From: CALINB01 sp938045325
GTDB taxonomy: Bacteria > Pseudomonadota > Alphaproteobacteria > Rhodospirillales > CALINB01
NCBI GenBank assembly: GCA_038114465.1
Contig: JAYNQW010000003.1
Coordinates: forward strand, 124,001-188,000
DNA length: 64,000 nucleotides
Direction: 5' to 3'
Shown here: positions 8,468 through 17,709 of the stretch, in pieces
Numbering within the stretch: position 1 is the first letter of the stretch
Layout of the letters: the number at the start of each line of letters is the position of its first letter
Made by a program: the position numbers and the translations under genes
The notes under the pieces: model-generated
Seen by the model: the letters and a program-made list of their open reading frames with translations, nothing else
The model's database searches: none
Told to the model about the DNA's origin: nothing

Positions 8468-10246
8468 ATGTCAGCAGCACTTTCACCCGTAAATGCCGGC
8501 CCGTCTACTCGCTCACAGGCCATCGAGCTTTACAACAAGAAGGCCTATGCTAAAGCGCTGCCCTTATTTCAGGATATTTATCAAAAATCCAACGAGACGG
8601 ATTATGAAGCCGGCACACTTTTAGCGTGGTGTTTAGCTCACACTTATCAACTACATGCCGCAGAACAACTATTCGCTACGATCACAAAACGAGGCCCAGA
8701 GTCGATTCAGGCTTTTCAAGGCTACTGGTTCACATTGAATTCGATGGGGAGAAGTGTTGAGGCCATCAATATCATTAAGAAAAATGAACTAGACCGCTAT
8801 AAATCATTTTCTCTTATTTTATGCCGCACCTTCCTTCAAATTGGGAACATACAAGACGCGAAAGAGTCCATTGATCTCATCAACGAAACATTATCAGAGA
8901 AACAAGATCCCAGCTTAGTTTTAAAATTGAACGAACTTTTGGGCGAATTTTATTCTGGACTGCAACACTGGAAACAATCTGCGTTGCTTTATCGGGAATC
9001 GATCTCGAAGGACAAACCCGGCTTTAACCCTGTTATTAAATTAATCAGAGCGATCTCCCGGTACAGCAAGTCACAGAAGTTGGATAAATCTTATAAATTT
9101 TGCGAGGCATTTATCGAATCAGACCTAGCACCGGTTTGGACAAAATATCAGCTCGCCCGGTTTAATTATTGTTCAGACGTCAAACAACATTTTGAGAAAG
9201 AGCCGGAACAGCCGATACATGTTAGTGATGACTTTACCGCATACGCCTATCTTCATTCCAATTTTAACCGGCGATTATGGAACGAAACGGAAATTTCTAA
9301 GGCAAAAAAACATTTTAAAACACCTGTCGTGACACATGACCAGCTGTTGCAAAATATCAAAAGATTTAAGGCTGCTGCCGCAAAACTGATTGAAGATAGA
9401 CGGTTCGATATTTGGGATCAAAACTTTAAAGCGTTTCAGGGCGCTTTTGGCAATTCGGATTGGCAACCGACATTTATTCTTTCGACAGGCCGATGCGGAA
9501 CTGAGGCGCTTTATGACTTACTAAAACAATCCGACAGCATTATACCCTATCACCCGCTTGCTATCCGCTCTACACCAATGGACAGGAATCACCTGCTATA
9601 TCGGATTATTGAAGGCAAATTCGATGATGATGTTCTTTATTCTATTCTTAAAGATTATTTGGAAAGCCGGTCAGCTGAATATTTACATACTTTAAGATCA
9701 AATAAGACGATCGTTATTGTTAATCATTTCGATACGATTTTTGCGCCGTTTTGTGCTGTTCTATTTCCACAAAGCCGGTTTATCCACCTATCCCGCAAAG
9801 CAGAGGCAACATTCAAATCCTTTTACGGTAAAAATCAATGGCGTAATCGCCAACTGCAACATTGGCTGTATAACCCAACTTTCCCGGACGGAAGGTTCGA
9901 ATTTTTTCAAGATAGCACCTTGCCCATCGAGGCACAGGTTGCTTGGTATTTTTATATAACTAAATCTTTATCCGAATGCCTTTTCGAGACATTACCTGAA
10001 CAACGGCATACCAGCCTGGTCAGTGATAACTTATTTGAAAAACAAACGGCAGAATTCGATAAGCTTCGATCGATATTACCCGAAACTGAAATCACGGAAA
10101 CGGCTATCCGTAACAGCTTTGGAATTGCCAGAAACAGTAAGGACGAGCTGCTTCATGTCCCCCTCGAAGACTTGGAGAACCGCAGCAGGAACGTAACAAA
10201 ATATATACAACAACTTGAGCAAACAGGAACTTTACAACCACTTTAA
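8468..10246 (+). CDS. TPR-containing sulfotransferase-like protein
   Basis: This 592-residue protein has two parts. Residues 1-300 are helical with TPR-like pairs (for example AYAKALPLFQDIYQK and QLHAAEQLFATI). From about residue 335 a sulfotransferase domain begins with the PAPS 5'-phosphosulfate loop FILSTGRCGTEAL, and the 3'-phosphate motif RFIHLSR lies near residue 437. Such enzymes move sulfate from PAPS to carbohydrates or proteins. The coding sequence is visibly richer in A and T than its neighbours, which suggests separate acquisition. It lies 84 bases after the nonulosonic acid operon and 40 bases before the first dioxygenase-like gene, which suggests a glycan-modifying role. The acceptor is unknown. 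Confidence 0.72.
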   Translation: MSAALSPVNAGPSTRSQAIELYNKKAYAKALPLFQDIYQKSNETDYEAGTLLAWCLAHTYQLHAAEQLFATITKRGPESIQAFQGYWFTLNSMGRSVEAINIIKKNELDRYKSFSLILCRTFLQIGNIQDAKESIDLINETLSEKQDPSLVLKLNELLGEFYSGLQHWKQSALLYRESISKDKPGFNPVIKLIRAISRYSKSQKLDKSYKFCEAFIESDLAPVWTKYQLARFNYCSDVKQHFEKEPEQPIHVSDDFTAYAYLHSNFNRRLWNETEISKAKKHFKTPVVTHDQLLQNIKRFKAAAAKLIEDRRFDIWDQNFKAFQGAFGNSDWQPTFILSTGRCGTEALYDLLKQSDSIIPYHPLAIRSTPMDRNHLLYRIIEGKFDDDVLYSILKDYLESRSAEYLHTLRSNKTIVIVNHFDTIFAPFCAVLFPQSRFIHLSRKAEATFKSFYGKNQWRNRQLQHWLYNPTFPDGRFEFFQDSTLPIEAQVAWYFYITKSLSECLFETLPEQRHTSLVSDNLFEKQTAEFDKLRSILPETEITETAIRNSFGIARNSKDELLHVPLEDLENRSRNVTKYIQQLEQTGTLQPL

Positions 10247-10286
10247 ACGGCCTAAATATTTAATAAAGATGAGCCTAAATTGAGCC

Positions 10287-11378
10287 ATGTCAGCGCACGA
10301 TGAACTTCTCGCCTGGGACCGCGGTTTCTATTCGGAAATATTAACCGCAGAGCACCTTGCGCCGATCCGTCACCTTTATGACGCACCACCGGAATCCCTC
10401 AAAGAACACAAAGATTTTTTCTGGGTCCATAACCGGGCGATGTGGTCGATGATCTGCAATCTCTCGCAAACCGCCATCGACATAACAATCAACGGCATCG
10501 ACGACTATGTGCGTAACCGCTTGAAAATCCCGGCGGCCGGATTGAGCGAAGGCGGCAAAGTCGATGAAACGGCAGCGGCATTATCTTCACAAGGCTATGC
10601 CGCATTACCGCCCGTTGACAGCAACAAAATTTCGGCCATCCACGACTATTTCGAGACGCAAGACTGCTATGCCGGCCGGTATAATCCAGATCCCGATCTA
10701 TATAGCCTTGAAGAGGCCCGCCAAGACAGGCCTTACATCGCGCATTATCCGTTATCCACCGTCTTAGGCTGCCCCCATCTCATGGCGATTGCCAATCACC
10801 CGGTCCTCATATCCACAGTTGCAAAATTTCTTGGCACGATCCCGACAATCCTGGACTATTCCGTCTGGTGGTCGTTCTCACACCGCGACACGCCCAAAGA
10901 GGCGCAGCTCTTTCATTACGATATCGCCGATTACCGGTTTTGTACTTTGATGATGTACCTCACGGACGTGGATGACGGGGCCGGCCCACATCTTTTGATC
11001 GAAGGCAGCCACGATTTTGATGTCTTAAAAGGCATACAGCAAAAACACGCCGACGACGATGGCGCTTTTAACCAATGGTACTTTTATCAGCAACGGAAAA
11101 TGGATGAAGATGTCGAAAGGTATTTCGACAATAAACCGGTGTCGCTGACAGGCAAAGCCGGAACGAATTATCTTTTGGTTCCAAGAACGATCCACAAAGG
11201 CGTGATGCCGTCCGAAACCGACCGGCTGGTCTGCCAAGTTGTTTATTGTTGTAGCCCGCAATTGCAAACGGAACTGCGGCCCGTGAAATGGGGCAGCCCG
11301 GCAACCGAAAAATTACCGAAATGGCTGAAAGCCGAGCCTTTCCGTTACATCAACCGTTTATTCCTCGAAACCGATTAA
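10287..11378 (+). CDS. Phytanoyl-CoA dioxygenase-like (PhyH) Fe(II)/2-oxoglutarate enzyme, copy 1
   Basis: This 363-residue protein is the first of three paralogues. It carries a probable iron-binding facial triad: H210-x-D212 in FHYDIADYRF, and H303 in TIHKG, followed ten residues later by R313, the usual 2-oxoglutarate carboxylate ligand. The surrounding LTDVDDGAGPHLLIEGSHDF is typical of the PhyH cupin core. The N-terminal about 110 residues are helical and conserved among the three copies (around FRNLSQ or ICNLSQ) but are not part of the catalytic fold. The reaction would be hydroxylation, or a related oxidation, of an unknown substrate. Its stop is one base before the unrecognised gene pair, so these genes are co-expressed. 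Confidence 0.75.
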   Translation: MSAHDELLAWDRGFYSEILTAEHLAPIRHLYDAPPESLKEHKDFFWVHNRAMWSMICNLSQTAIDITINGIDDYVRNRLKIPAAGLSEGGKVDETAAALSSQGYAALPPVDSNKISAIHDYFETQDCYAGRYNPDPDLYSLEEARQDRPYIAHYPLSTVLGCPHLMAIANHPVLISTVAKFLGTIPTILDYSVWWSFSHRDTPKEAQLFHYDIADYRFCTLMMYLTDVDDGAGPHLLIEGSHDFDVLKGIQQKHADDDGAFNQWYFYQQRKMDEDVERYFDNKPVSLTGKAGTNYLLVPRTIHKGVMPSETDRLVCQVVYCCSPQLQTELRPVKWGSPATEKLPKWLKAEPFRYINRLFLETD

Positions 11379-11379
11379 C

Positions 11380-12162
11380 ATGGCCGCCCCCATTAATCCC
11401 GATGAACTTCTTAACGGCGCCTCGCTCAGGGTCGTTCTGCACCCCCATAAAGAGGTCCAGGCCGATTTTCCCGACATGATGGAATCGTTTGAATTGCCGC
11501 ATATCACACTCATCGGTGAGCGGTTTTTCGCCAAAACCGCCAACCGGCATGGCGTTTCATTCCAGTTTAACGATTACAATGTCAAATCAACGTATTCTTA
11601 CGCCTATTCAAACCATTACGATTTTGTCGTGAACTGCGGCCACGCCGAAGGCTATTCCCGTATTTGCAGCAGAAAAGCTTATGCCAATATTTCATTTGTT
11701 GCGGCTAATAATTATGAACTCATCTGGAATTCGGAAGCGGATCAATCGGTCCGGCCAGTCGAAGCCGCCCTCCTCAATGGCCGTAAAATGAAAATCGCCC
11801 TAAAAGACAACGATGACGTTTGGAATATTCACCCTGTTCACATGCCGTCGTTTTATGTTGATAAAAACTTTTTCGAATTGTTCACGGATCAGGATTCGAT
11901 GCCGGCGTATTTCAGAAAAACCAATGACCTTGAGGTGATCAGCAAAAAATTTAATTCACTTTTGAAGGGTTTCCTGCGTCAAAATACACCGAAAAATATC
12001 AATACGGCCTTTAACGAAGTGACGATGCTCAATCCGGACACGGAGTTTTCCTCAAACTATTATACGGTCCGGTCCAATGGTGAATATCTTCATGGTAAAA
12101 TCGTTATTACGCAGGAAGAACCAGTCTCTTACCAATCTTTAAAAGTGTTTGCCGAGGTTTAA
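11380..12162 (+). CDS. Protein of unrecognised family, paralogue A
   Basis: I do not recognise this 260-residue protein. It is a clear paralogue of the next gene, about half identical by eye. Shared blocks are NGASLR-VLHP (residues 8-19), FPDM-ESF, RFFAKTA, YSYAYSNHY, ELIW, WNIHP-HMPSFY, ELFTDQD and RSNGEYL near the C-terminus. No signal peptide, membrane segment or cysteine cluster is seen. The invariant His, Tyr, Trp and Asn residues within the blocks suggest a binding or catalytic pocket. It is sandwiched between dioxygenase-like genes with almost no spacing, so it probably acts on the same substrate or glycan. Confidence 0.7.
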   Translation: MAAPINPDELLNGASLRVVLHPHKEVQADFPDMMESFELPHITLIGERFFAKTANRHGVSFQFNDYNVKSTYSYAYSNHYDFVVNCGHAEGYSRICSRKAYANISFVAANNYELIWNSEADQSVRPVEAALLNGRKMKIALKDNDDVWNIHPVHMPSFYVDKNFFELFTDQDSMPAYFRKTNDLEVISKKFNSLLKGFLRQNTPKNINTAFNEVTMLNPDTEFSSNYYTVRSNGEYLHGKIVITQEEPVSYQSLKVFAEV

Positions 12163-12170
12163 CGCTGCAG

Positions 12171-12971
12171 ATGAATGACACCGATATCATCGATACGATT
12201 TTAAACGGTGCCTCCTTGCGCCTGGTGTTGCATCCGCGGAACGATGTGCAAACGGACTTTCCGGATATGTATGAATCCTTCGATCTTCGTCACATCATTC
12301 TAAAAGATCAGCGGTTTTTCGCCAAAACGGCAACGTGCCATGCCATACCGGTCAATTTCAGCACCTATGACATGGCAACGGCGTACTCCTATGCTTATTC
12401 AAATCATTATTGTTACGTTGTGAACAGCAGCCCCGGCGCCGACACGGCGAGGATTTACAATAAGAATGTTTACGAAAGCCTCGAATTCGTTCCCGTCGAT
12501 AATTTTGAATTAATATGGGATTCAAAGGAGGCCAACGGTGCACAACCGGTCACCGATGCCATCGCAGCGGGAAAACTCTTAAAGATAGCCTTGTTAGACT
12601 CTGACGGTTACTGGAATATTCACCCTATTCACATGCCCTCATTTTACATCGGTAAAAATAATTTTGAACTATTTACCGACCAGGATGCCGTTCCTTTCTT
12701 TTTGCACGATGAGGAAACGCTGGAAACCTTGGAGCTTCAAATGAAGGAGCGCTTGAAGGAAGCCATCCGGGAATTTTCCCCCCGCAACCTTCGTGAAGTC
12801 TTCGATAAGGCCGGCTTTACGTTTGAAAATCCGGAATTTTACTCAACGTTTTATACGATTCGCTCCAATGGCGAGTATCTGCGGGCCAGCACCGTTCTCA
12901 AGCAAGAGGCCCCGGAACGCTATAAGGCCTTAAAAATCTTTGCCGATAAGCCCATCGGTGCAAATTTATGA
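12171..12971 (+). CDS. Protein of unrecognised family, paralogue B
   Basis: This 266-residue tandem paralogue lies eight bases after the previous gene. All the conserved blocks (NGASLR, DFPDM, RFFAKTA, YSYAYSNHY, WNIHPIHMPSFY, ELFTDQD, RSNGEYL) are retained, so both copies are probably functional. They differ most between residues 90-120 and 190-230, which may reflect different substrates or heteromeric partners. No known domain is evident to me. Confidence 0.7.
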   Translation: MNDTDIIDTILNGASLRLVLHPRNDVQTDFPDMYESFDLRHIILKDQRFFAKTATCHAIPVNFSTYDMATAYSYAYSNHYCYVVNSSPGADTARIYNKNVYESLEFVPVDNFELIWDSKEANGAQPVTDAIAAGKLLKIALLDSDGYWNIHPIHMPSFYIGKNNFELFTDQDAVPFFLHDEETLETLELQMKERLKEAIREFSPRNLREVFDKAGFTFENPEFYSTFYTIRSNGEYLRASTVLKQEAPERYKALKIFADKPIGANL

Positions 12972-13001
12972 TAAACTGTACTAAGACCATGAAGGCTTAA
13001 A

Positions 13002-14111
13002 ATGTCTGTACAAATTACAAAAACGGTTCAATGGTTCCTCGGCCTGCAGTCATTCATTATGACGGACCCCCGGTATGAAGGGCTGCGCCCGTTATTCTCT
13101 AAAAATTTAAACCAAGAAAACGGTCTGATGTCATTGCGCAGCCTTCACCATGCTTCATATCAGGCGATTTTCCGCAATCTTTCGCAACCGGCGGAAACGA
13201 TGATGATCGACGCCATCGATTCATTTATCAGCGAAAAGCTGGGTGTTTCGAAAAATATGTTGAGCGAAGGAAAACGCATCGAAGCCATCGCACAAAACTT
13301 GGTCGAATCCAGTTACGCGATGCTGCCCACCGTCTCGGGAACGAAGGTTGCCGAAATGCGCGACTATTTTGAACGCACCCCCTGTTACGGTGGACCTTAT
13401 GATCCGGATTGTCCGGAACCGGCCATGTTTAGCGTCGATGAACTCCGCGAACAGGGAGAAAATACTGCCCGCTACAAAACCCGTGATGTGATCGAATGCC
13501 CCCATGTCATGCGTACGGCTTCAGACCCAGCACTGCTCTCCATCATGACAAAACATCTCGGCACGGTTCCGATGATTTTAGATTATTCGTGCTGGTGGTC
13601 ATTCGCTCAAGAAGATCAAAACAGCCAACATGCACAATTGTACCACTTTGACCTCGCCGATTATCGCTTTTGCCTCATGTTTATTTACCTGACCGACGTC
13701 GACATGGACGGCGGGCCGCATACACTGTTTCCACAAACCCATGAAATGGATGATGTCGCAAAAATACGGGAACAATACGCCGGCGATGCCGCTGAATGGG
13801 ACGATTGGTACTTTCATAATCTCCGCAAGACCGACGATGATATGGATCGGTTTTTTAACGGCAGAGAACCCGTCTCCTTGACCGGTGATAAAGGCTCCAC
13901 TCTCTTGGTCAATACCCGGAGCATTCATAAAGGCCTGGTACCGACAAAACAGGACCGACTCATCATCCAGGTGGTTTACGGGGTTACGCCCATGCTGCAG
14001 ACCCTATTCGACGATCCCATCAAATATGGCACGCCGGCGGCAGCACATATCCCAGACTGGACCTTTCAGCCGCCCGGCAACTATGCAAATTGGTTCTTCG
14101 CTGCAAAATAG
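13002..14111 (+). CDS. Phytanoyl-CoA dioxygenase-like Fe(II)/2-oxoglutarate enzyme, copy 2
   Basis: This 369-residue protein is the second PhyH-like paralogue. The triad residues are H215 and D217 in YHFDLADYRFC and H309 in SIHKG, with R319 in KQDRLIIQVVY as probable 2-oxoglutarate ligand. It is much closer to copy 3 than to copy 1 (shared DYSCWWSFA, SQHAQLYHFDLADYRFC, LTDVD-DGGPHT), pointing to a later duplication. It begins 30 bases after unrecognised paralogue B. Confidence 0.75.
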   Translation: MSVQITKTVQWFLGLQSFIMTDPRYEGLRPLFSKNLNQENGLMSLRSLHHASYQAIFRNLSQPAETMMIDAIDSFISEKLGVSKNMLSEGKRIEAIAQNLVESSYAMLPTVSGTKVAEMRDYFERTPCYGGPYDPDCPEPAMFSVDELREQGENTARYKTRDVIECPHVMRTASDPALLSIMTKHLGTVPMILDYSCWWSFAQEDQNSQHAQLYHFDLADYRFCLMFIYLTDVDMDGGPHTLFPQTHEMDDVAKIREQYAGDAAEWDDWYFHNLRKTDDDMDRFFNGREPVSLTGDKGSTLLVNTRSIHKGLVPTKQDRLIIQVVYGVTPMLQTLFDDPIKYGTPAAAHIPDWTFQPPGNYANWFFAAK

Positions 14112-14245
14112 CCGCTTTCACGGGCATTCACCGGATTCAATCCTTGTTAACCTGATCCAGTTACCTTGCTGGTCATGCGTATGGGCACAGCAAACAGGCA
14201 TTTCATGATATACTTCGAGTCTCTTCAATCAGCGAGGAGCCGGTC

Positions 14246-15355
14246 ATGACGGAATCGATGCTGAGAATGACCCAATGGTATAACGGTCTTCAAGATCACA
14301 TTACCAATTCGCCAAAATACGAAAAAATCAGCTTTCTCTATCCGGAAAAAATCGATGACATTCGCGAGGCTCGAGCCATTTGCGGGCAACACTTCAAGGC
14401 CGTCAATTCCATATTCCGAAACTTATCCGGCCCGGTCGAACATGCGATCATTAAAGCCATCGATGAATACAACAAGGATGTTTATAACGTTTCCGATAAA
14501 ATTCTAGGAGCCGGCAAAGCCGTCGAAAGCCGCGCCGACCAGATGAATCGTCTTGGGCATACGGTCCTGCCGAAATTATCGGCAAAAAAAGTTCAGGATA
14601 TGCGCGATTATTTCGATACCGCCGGTTGCTATGCCGGACCGTTTGATCCCGATCACCAAAATCACGAATTATTTAGCGCCGCGGAACTGCGTGATCGCAA
14701 AGAAAATACCGCGCGCTATCCAACCAAAACCGTCGCGCTTTGCCCGCATGTGATGCGGATCGCTTCCGACCCCGTCGTTATATCAATTATCGCGCGTCAT
14801 TTAGGGGCGATGCCCATCATCCTCGATTATTCCTGCTGGTGGTCTTTTGCCTATGATGAACAGGACAGTCAGCATGCCCAGCTCTATCATTTCGACCTGG
14901 CGGATTACCGTTTCTGTCTGATGAATATTTATCTGACCGACGTCGACATTGATGGCGGGCCGCATACGTTTTATGAAGAAACCCATGAAATGGATCAGAT
15001 CGCCGGCATTCGCGATCAATTCAATGGTGATAAAAACGAATGGAGCGAATGGTATTTCACAAAGCTTCGAAAAACTGACGAAGAAATGGAATACTACTTT
15101 AAGGGCCACAAGCCCACATATCTGACCGGCGAAAAGGGTACGGCCCTGCTCACGAATACCCGTGCCATTCATAAAGGCATGCTGCCGACAAAAAATGATC
15201 GCCTGCTCGTGCAAATCGCCTATGGCGTTTCACCAATGGTCCAAACAAATTTTGTCGACCCCGTCAAAGTCGGCAGCCCCGAGGCCAGCCACATTCCAGC
15301 TTCCATGGCCGAACCCCCGTATGATCATATCAATTGGTTTTTTGCGACCAAGTAA
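14246..15355 (+). CDS. Phytanoyl-CoA dioxygenase-like Fe(II)/2-oxoglutarate enzyme, copy 3
   Basis: This third paralogue has the same length as copy 2 (369 residues) and collinear motifs: H215-x-D217, a distal IHKG histidine near residue 309 and an arginine in NDRLLVQIAYG. The iron and 2-oxoglutarate ligands are all retained, so there is no sign of decay. The ATG follows GAGGAG about eight bases upstream. The 134 bases before it contain one GTTAAC and a TATACT-like element but no clear minus-35 box, so a separate promoter is only possible. Confidence 0.75.
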   Translation: MTESMLRMTQWYNGLQDHITNSPKYEKISFLYPEKIDDIREARAICGQHFKAVNSIFRNLSGPVEHAIIKAIDEYNKDVYNVSDKILGAGKAVESRADQMNRLGHTVLPKLSAKKVQDMRDYFDTAGCYAGPFDPDHQNHELFSAAELRDRKENTARYPTKTVALCPHVMRIASDPVVISIIARHLGAMPIILDYSCWWSFAYDEQDSQHAQLYHFDLADYRFCLMNIYLTDVDIDGGPHTFYEETHEMDQIAGIRDQFNGDKNEWSEWYFTKLRKTDEEMEYYFKGHKPTYLTGEKGTALLTNTRAIHKGMLPTKNDRLLVQIAYGVSPMVQTNFVDPVKVGSPEASHIPASMAEPPYDHINWFFATK

Positions 15356-15373
15356 ATCGGGACATTTAGCTTG

Positions 15374-16642
15374 ATGGCTTCAAAGACCGCCGATCAGATG
15401 CCTTTAGATGAGGAAAGGCTCGCCATGCATCTGAATGCGATCTTTTCTGACGACCTTTTCAAGAAATTCATCCTCGCCGACATTGCCGCCGAGAAACAGA
15501 CCTTTGATTCGCAGGCCGAGCTCATCGGGTATATCAGCGCCCGGCTGGCGGAGCTTCTCTCATCGGAACCAAAAACCCTCGGCTTTACGCCATCCGAGCA
15601 ATTTAATGCCATAAATGCCCACCAAGGCCGGGTTAAAGAGAATTTAGAAGCCTACCGTGCTGCCGGCAAACCCAATCCGGATGGAATTTTCTGGCCTGAT
15701 CCGACCCGGGACAACGGCCGCTCCCTCTTTAGCACCCAACCGTACTTAAAATCGCTGAACTTAATCGGCAAAGAAACACCGGTTGGCTCTGCCGGCAGTT
15801 GCTTCGGTGAAGAAATTGCTTTCGAGTTTCAAAAACGCGGCTTCAATTATGTCGTAACCGAACGCGAGGATGATTACGGCGAAGGCGTCTTCTTTGCCGG
15901 CTTCGACGCAAACAACCCTTACGCCCGATTTTCCGCCAACTGGGGAATCATGTTCAATACGCCGAGTTTTCGGCAGCTGGCCGAAAAAGCCTTCGGTTTG
16001 CGCAAAATGCCCCGGTTATTATTCGAACAAGAAATCGATGCAGACCGGAAGCTATTCGGCGACCCCTTTCGCGAGGGCGTTTATTTCGGCTCGCAAGAGG
16101 CATTCGATGCAAATCAGGAGAAGCACAATGCCGCAGCGCGGGAAGCTTTTCTGAAATGCGAGGTATTTATCATCACTCTCGGTCTCAACGAATGCTGGGA
16201 GTTGATTTCGGACGGCACCGTACTTTCGCGCAGCCCGCGCAACGAGGAAATGATGGGCCTGGTCAGCCCTAAAGTTCTCACGGTTCAGGAAAACATCGAC
16301 AACGTACAGACCTTTATTAATATCCTGCGTGAGCACAACCCGGGTATCAAAATCATCATCAGCGTATCACCTATACCGTTCGTTGCCACGGTTCGCTCAC
16401 AAGCATTTCATGTGATTGAGGCCAATACCCACTCCAAAGCCGTATTGCGGGTCGCCGCCGATGAACTCGTGCGGACAAACAACGATGTTTATTATTTTCC
16501 GAGTTATGAGCTGGTAACGACATGCATGGAAAATCCCTGGGCCGAAGATCACCGCCATGTATCACGTGAAACCGTCGGCAAAGTCATGGGCATGTTCAAC
16601 GCCATGTTTGTTAAAGACGGCGCTTTGATAGAAGAAAGTTGA
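15374..16642 (+). CDS. GSCFA domain protein
   Basis: This 422-residue protein contains the GSCFA signature as SAGSCFGEEIA near residue 138. The family is related to SGNH/GDSL hydrolases and sits in surface-polysaccharide contexts, where acyl transfer or removal is suspected but not generally proven. The segment FIITLGLNECWE near residue 257 resembles the SGNH block holding the oxyanion Asn, and the late DHRHVS supplies a possible catalytic Asp-His pair. I chose the ATG at 15374 over the TTG three bases earlier. It lies eight bases before the first methyltransferase, in the same direction as the dioxygenase-like genes. Confidence 0.75.
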   Translation: MASKTADQMPLDEERLAMHLNAIFSDDLFKKFILADIAAEKQTFDSQAELIGYISARLAELLSSEPKTLGFTPSEQFNAINAHQGRVKENLEAYRAAGKPNPDGIFWPDPTRDNGRSLFSTQPYLKSLNLIGKETPVGSAGSCFGEEIAFEFQKRGFNYVVTEREDDYGEGVFFAGFDANNPYARFSANWGIMFNTPSFRQLAEKAFGLRKMPRLLFEQEIDADRKLFGDPFREGVYFGSQEAFDANQEKHNAAAREAFLKCEVFIITLGLNECWELISDGTVLSRSPRNEEMMGLVSPKVLTVQENIDNVQTFINILREHNPGIKIIISVSPIPFVATVRSQAFHVIEANTHSKAVLRVAADELVRTNNDVYYFPSYELVTTCMENPWAEDHRHVSRETVGKVMGMFNAMFVKDGALIEES

Positions 16643-16649
16643 ATGCACG

Positions 16650-17450
16650 ATGGCAAATGACCAAAGCAAAAATCCTGCCGCTTCCCTCGCCTTCGGGCCG
16701 GAGGATGCGAAAATCATCAATGAGTTTCTGAAAACCCAGTCCCATCAGGTTTTTAAAATTCCCGATGTCCGTGTTTTGATCGCGCAGGCGCGGCTCGAGC
16801 GGCTGGACCCGGCGGACATTCGCACGTTTGACGGTCACGGCGACTCGGTCATCGACAACACCCTCGAACATAACTTGAATGCTTTGAAAAAGGCCGTCGC
16901 ATTCGACCGCCCCTCGCAGCTGATCAATCCCTTGTGCCAAATTCAATATGTGCAATATCACCAGCAAAGCCTGAAGGTGCTAACCATCGGCCCGCGCTCT
17001 GAAGCCGAGATATTCGACCTTATCGCCGCCGGCTTCCTGCCGGAAAACATTCGCGGCCTGGACCTGATCTCATATTCGGATTTTGTCGATCTCGGCGACA
17101 TGCATGAAATGCCCTACGAAGACAACAGCTTCGATATCGTGATTATCGGCTGGGTCCTCGGCTACAGCAATGATATTGCCAAGGTCGCACAAGAAGTCCT
17201 GCGCGTTAGCCGGCCCAATGGCGTGATCGCCATCGGCAACCAACACACACCGATGACAAAGGAAGAAGTCGAAAAGAACCTCGGTTACAAACTTGACGAC
17301 ACGCGCTTTGAAACCGCTGAGGACCTGCTGGCACCGTTCGAAGGCCATGTGGACCAGGTGTATTTCCGCCACGATGTTCACCCCAGCATGCGCGAACGCA
17401 ACGGTGACCTCATGGTTATCTTCCAACGACCGGGAGATGAATTGGCTTAA
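16650..17450 (+). CDS. SAM-dependent methyltransferase, paralogue 1
   Basis: This 266-residue class I methyltransferase has motif I as LTIGPRSEAEIFDLIAAGF, the acidic motif II in GLDLIS, and the post-core FDIVIIGWVLGYS. A distinctive N-terminal region of about 100 residues (FGPEDAKIINEFL, then IPDVRVLIAQARLERL and NTLEHNL) is shared with two other copies at 23951 and 24757 and is not part of the usual core. The VLTIGPR loop replaces the usual E/DxGxGxG. The cluster suggests O- or N-methylation of a sugar. Substrate unknown. Confidence 0.78.
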   Translation: MANDQSKNPAASLAFGPEDAKIINEFLKTQSHQVFKIPDVRVLIAQARLERLDPADIRTFDGHGDSVIDNTLEHNLNALKKAVAFDRPSQLINPLCQIQYVQYHQQSLKVLTIGPRSEAEIFDLIAAGFLPENIRGLDLISYSDFVDLGDMHEMPYEDNSFDIVIIGWVLGYSNDIAKVAQEVLRVSRPNGVIAIGNQHTPMTKEEVEKNLGYKLDDTRFETAEDLLAPFEGHVDQVYFRHDVHPSMRERNGDLMVIFQRPGDELA

Positions 17451-17620
17451 CCGCCGTTCACGTCACCAGTCGGGTCCTTCTCTACCAGATCAGCCGCCGT
17501 ATCGCATTTCTTGGCCGCCTCTTCCATTTCCGGTTTCATCGCCGGGTTTTGCGCACCGACATCACGCATGAATGCTGCAGATTCACGCAACAGCATGGCA
17601 GCCAATTCAGCATTTTTCAT
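17447..17620 (-). CDS. Small hypothetical protein (57 residues)
   Basis: This short frame on the minus strand starts with ATG at 17620 and has a good ribosome site (AAAGGA, seven bases upstream). The predicted protein begins MKNAELAAMLLRESAAF, is mostly amphipathic helix, and ends EKDPTGDVNGG. It contains RDVGAQNPAMKPEMEEAAKK, which looks like a folded helical hairpin rather than random translation. Its stop overlaps the converging methyltransferase gene by three bases. I know no function. It is supported by start, ribosome site, residue composition and its fit in the only spare space here. Confidence 0.6.
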   Translation of the reverse strand: MKNAELAAMLLRESAAFMRDVGAQNPAMKPEMEEAAKKCDTAADLVEKDPTGDVNGG

Positions 17621-17709
17621 CGTGGTATCCTTTGATAACCTGAGCGGGTCCGCCCCGGTATCTTATCAGGCGCGAATTCGGGAACAAAATCCGGCATCTC
17701 GAGGGAATA

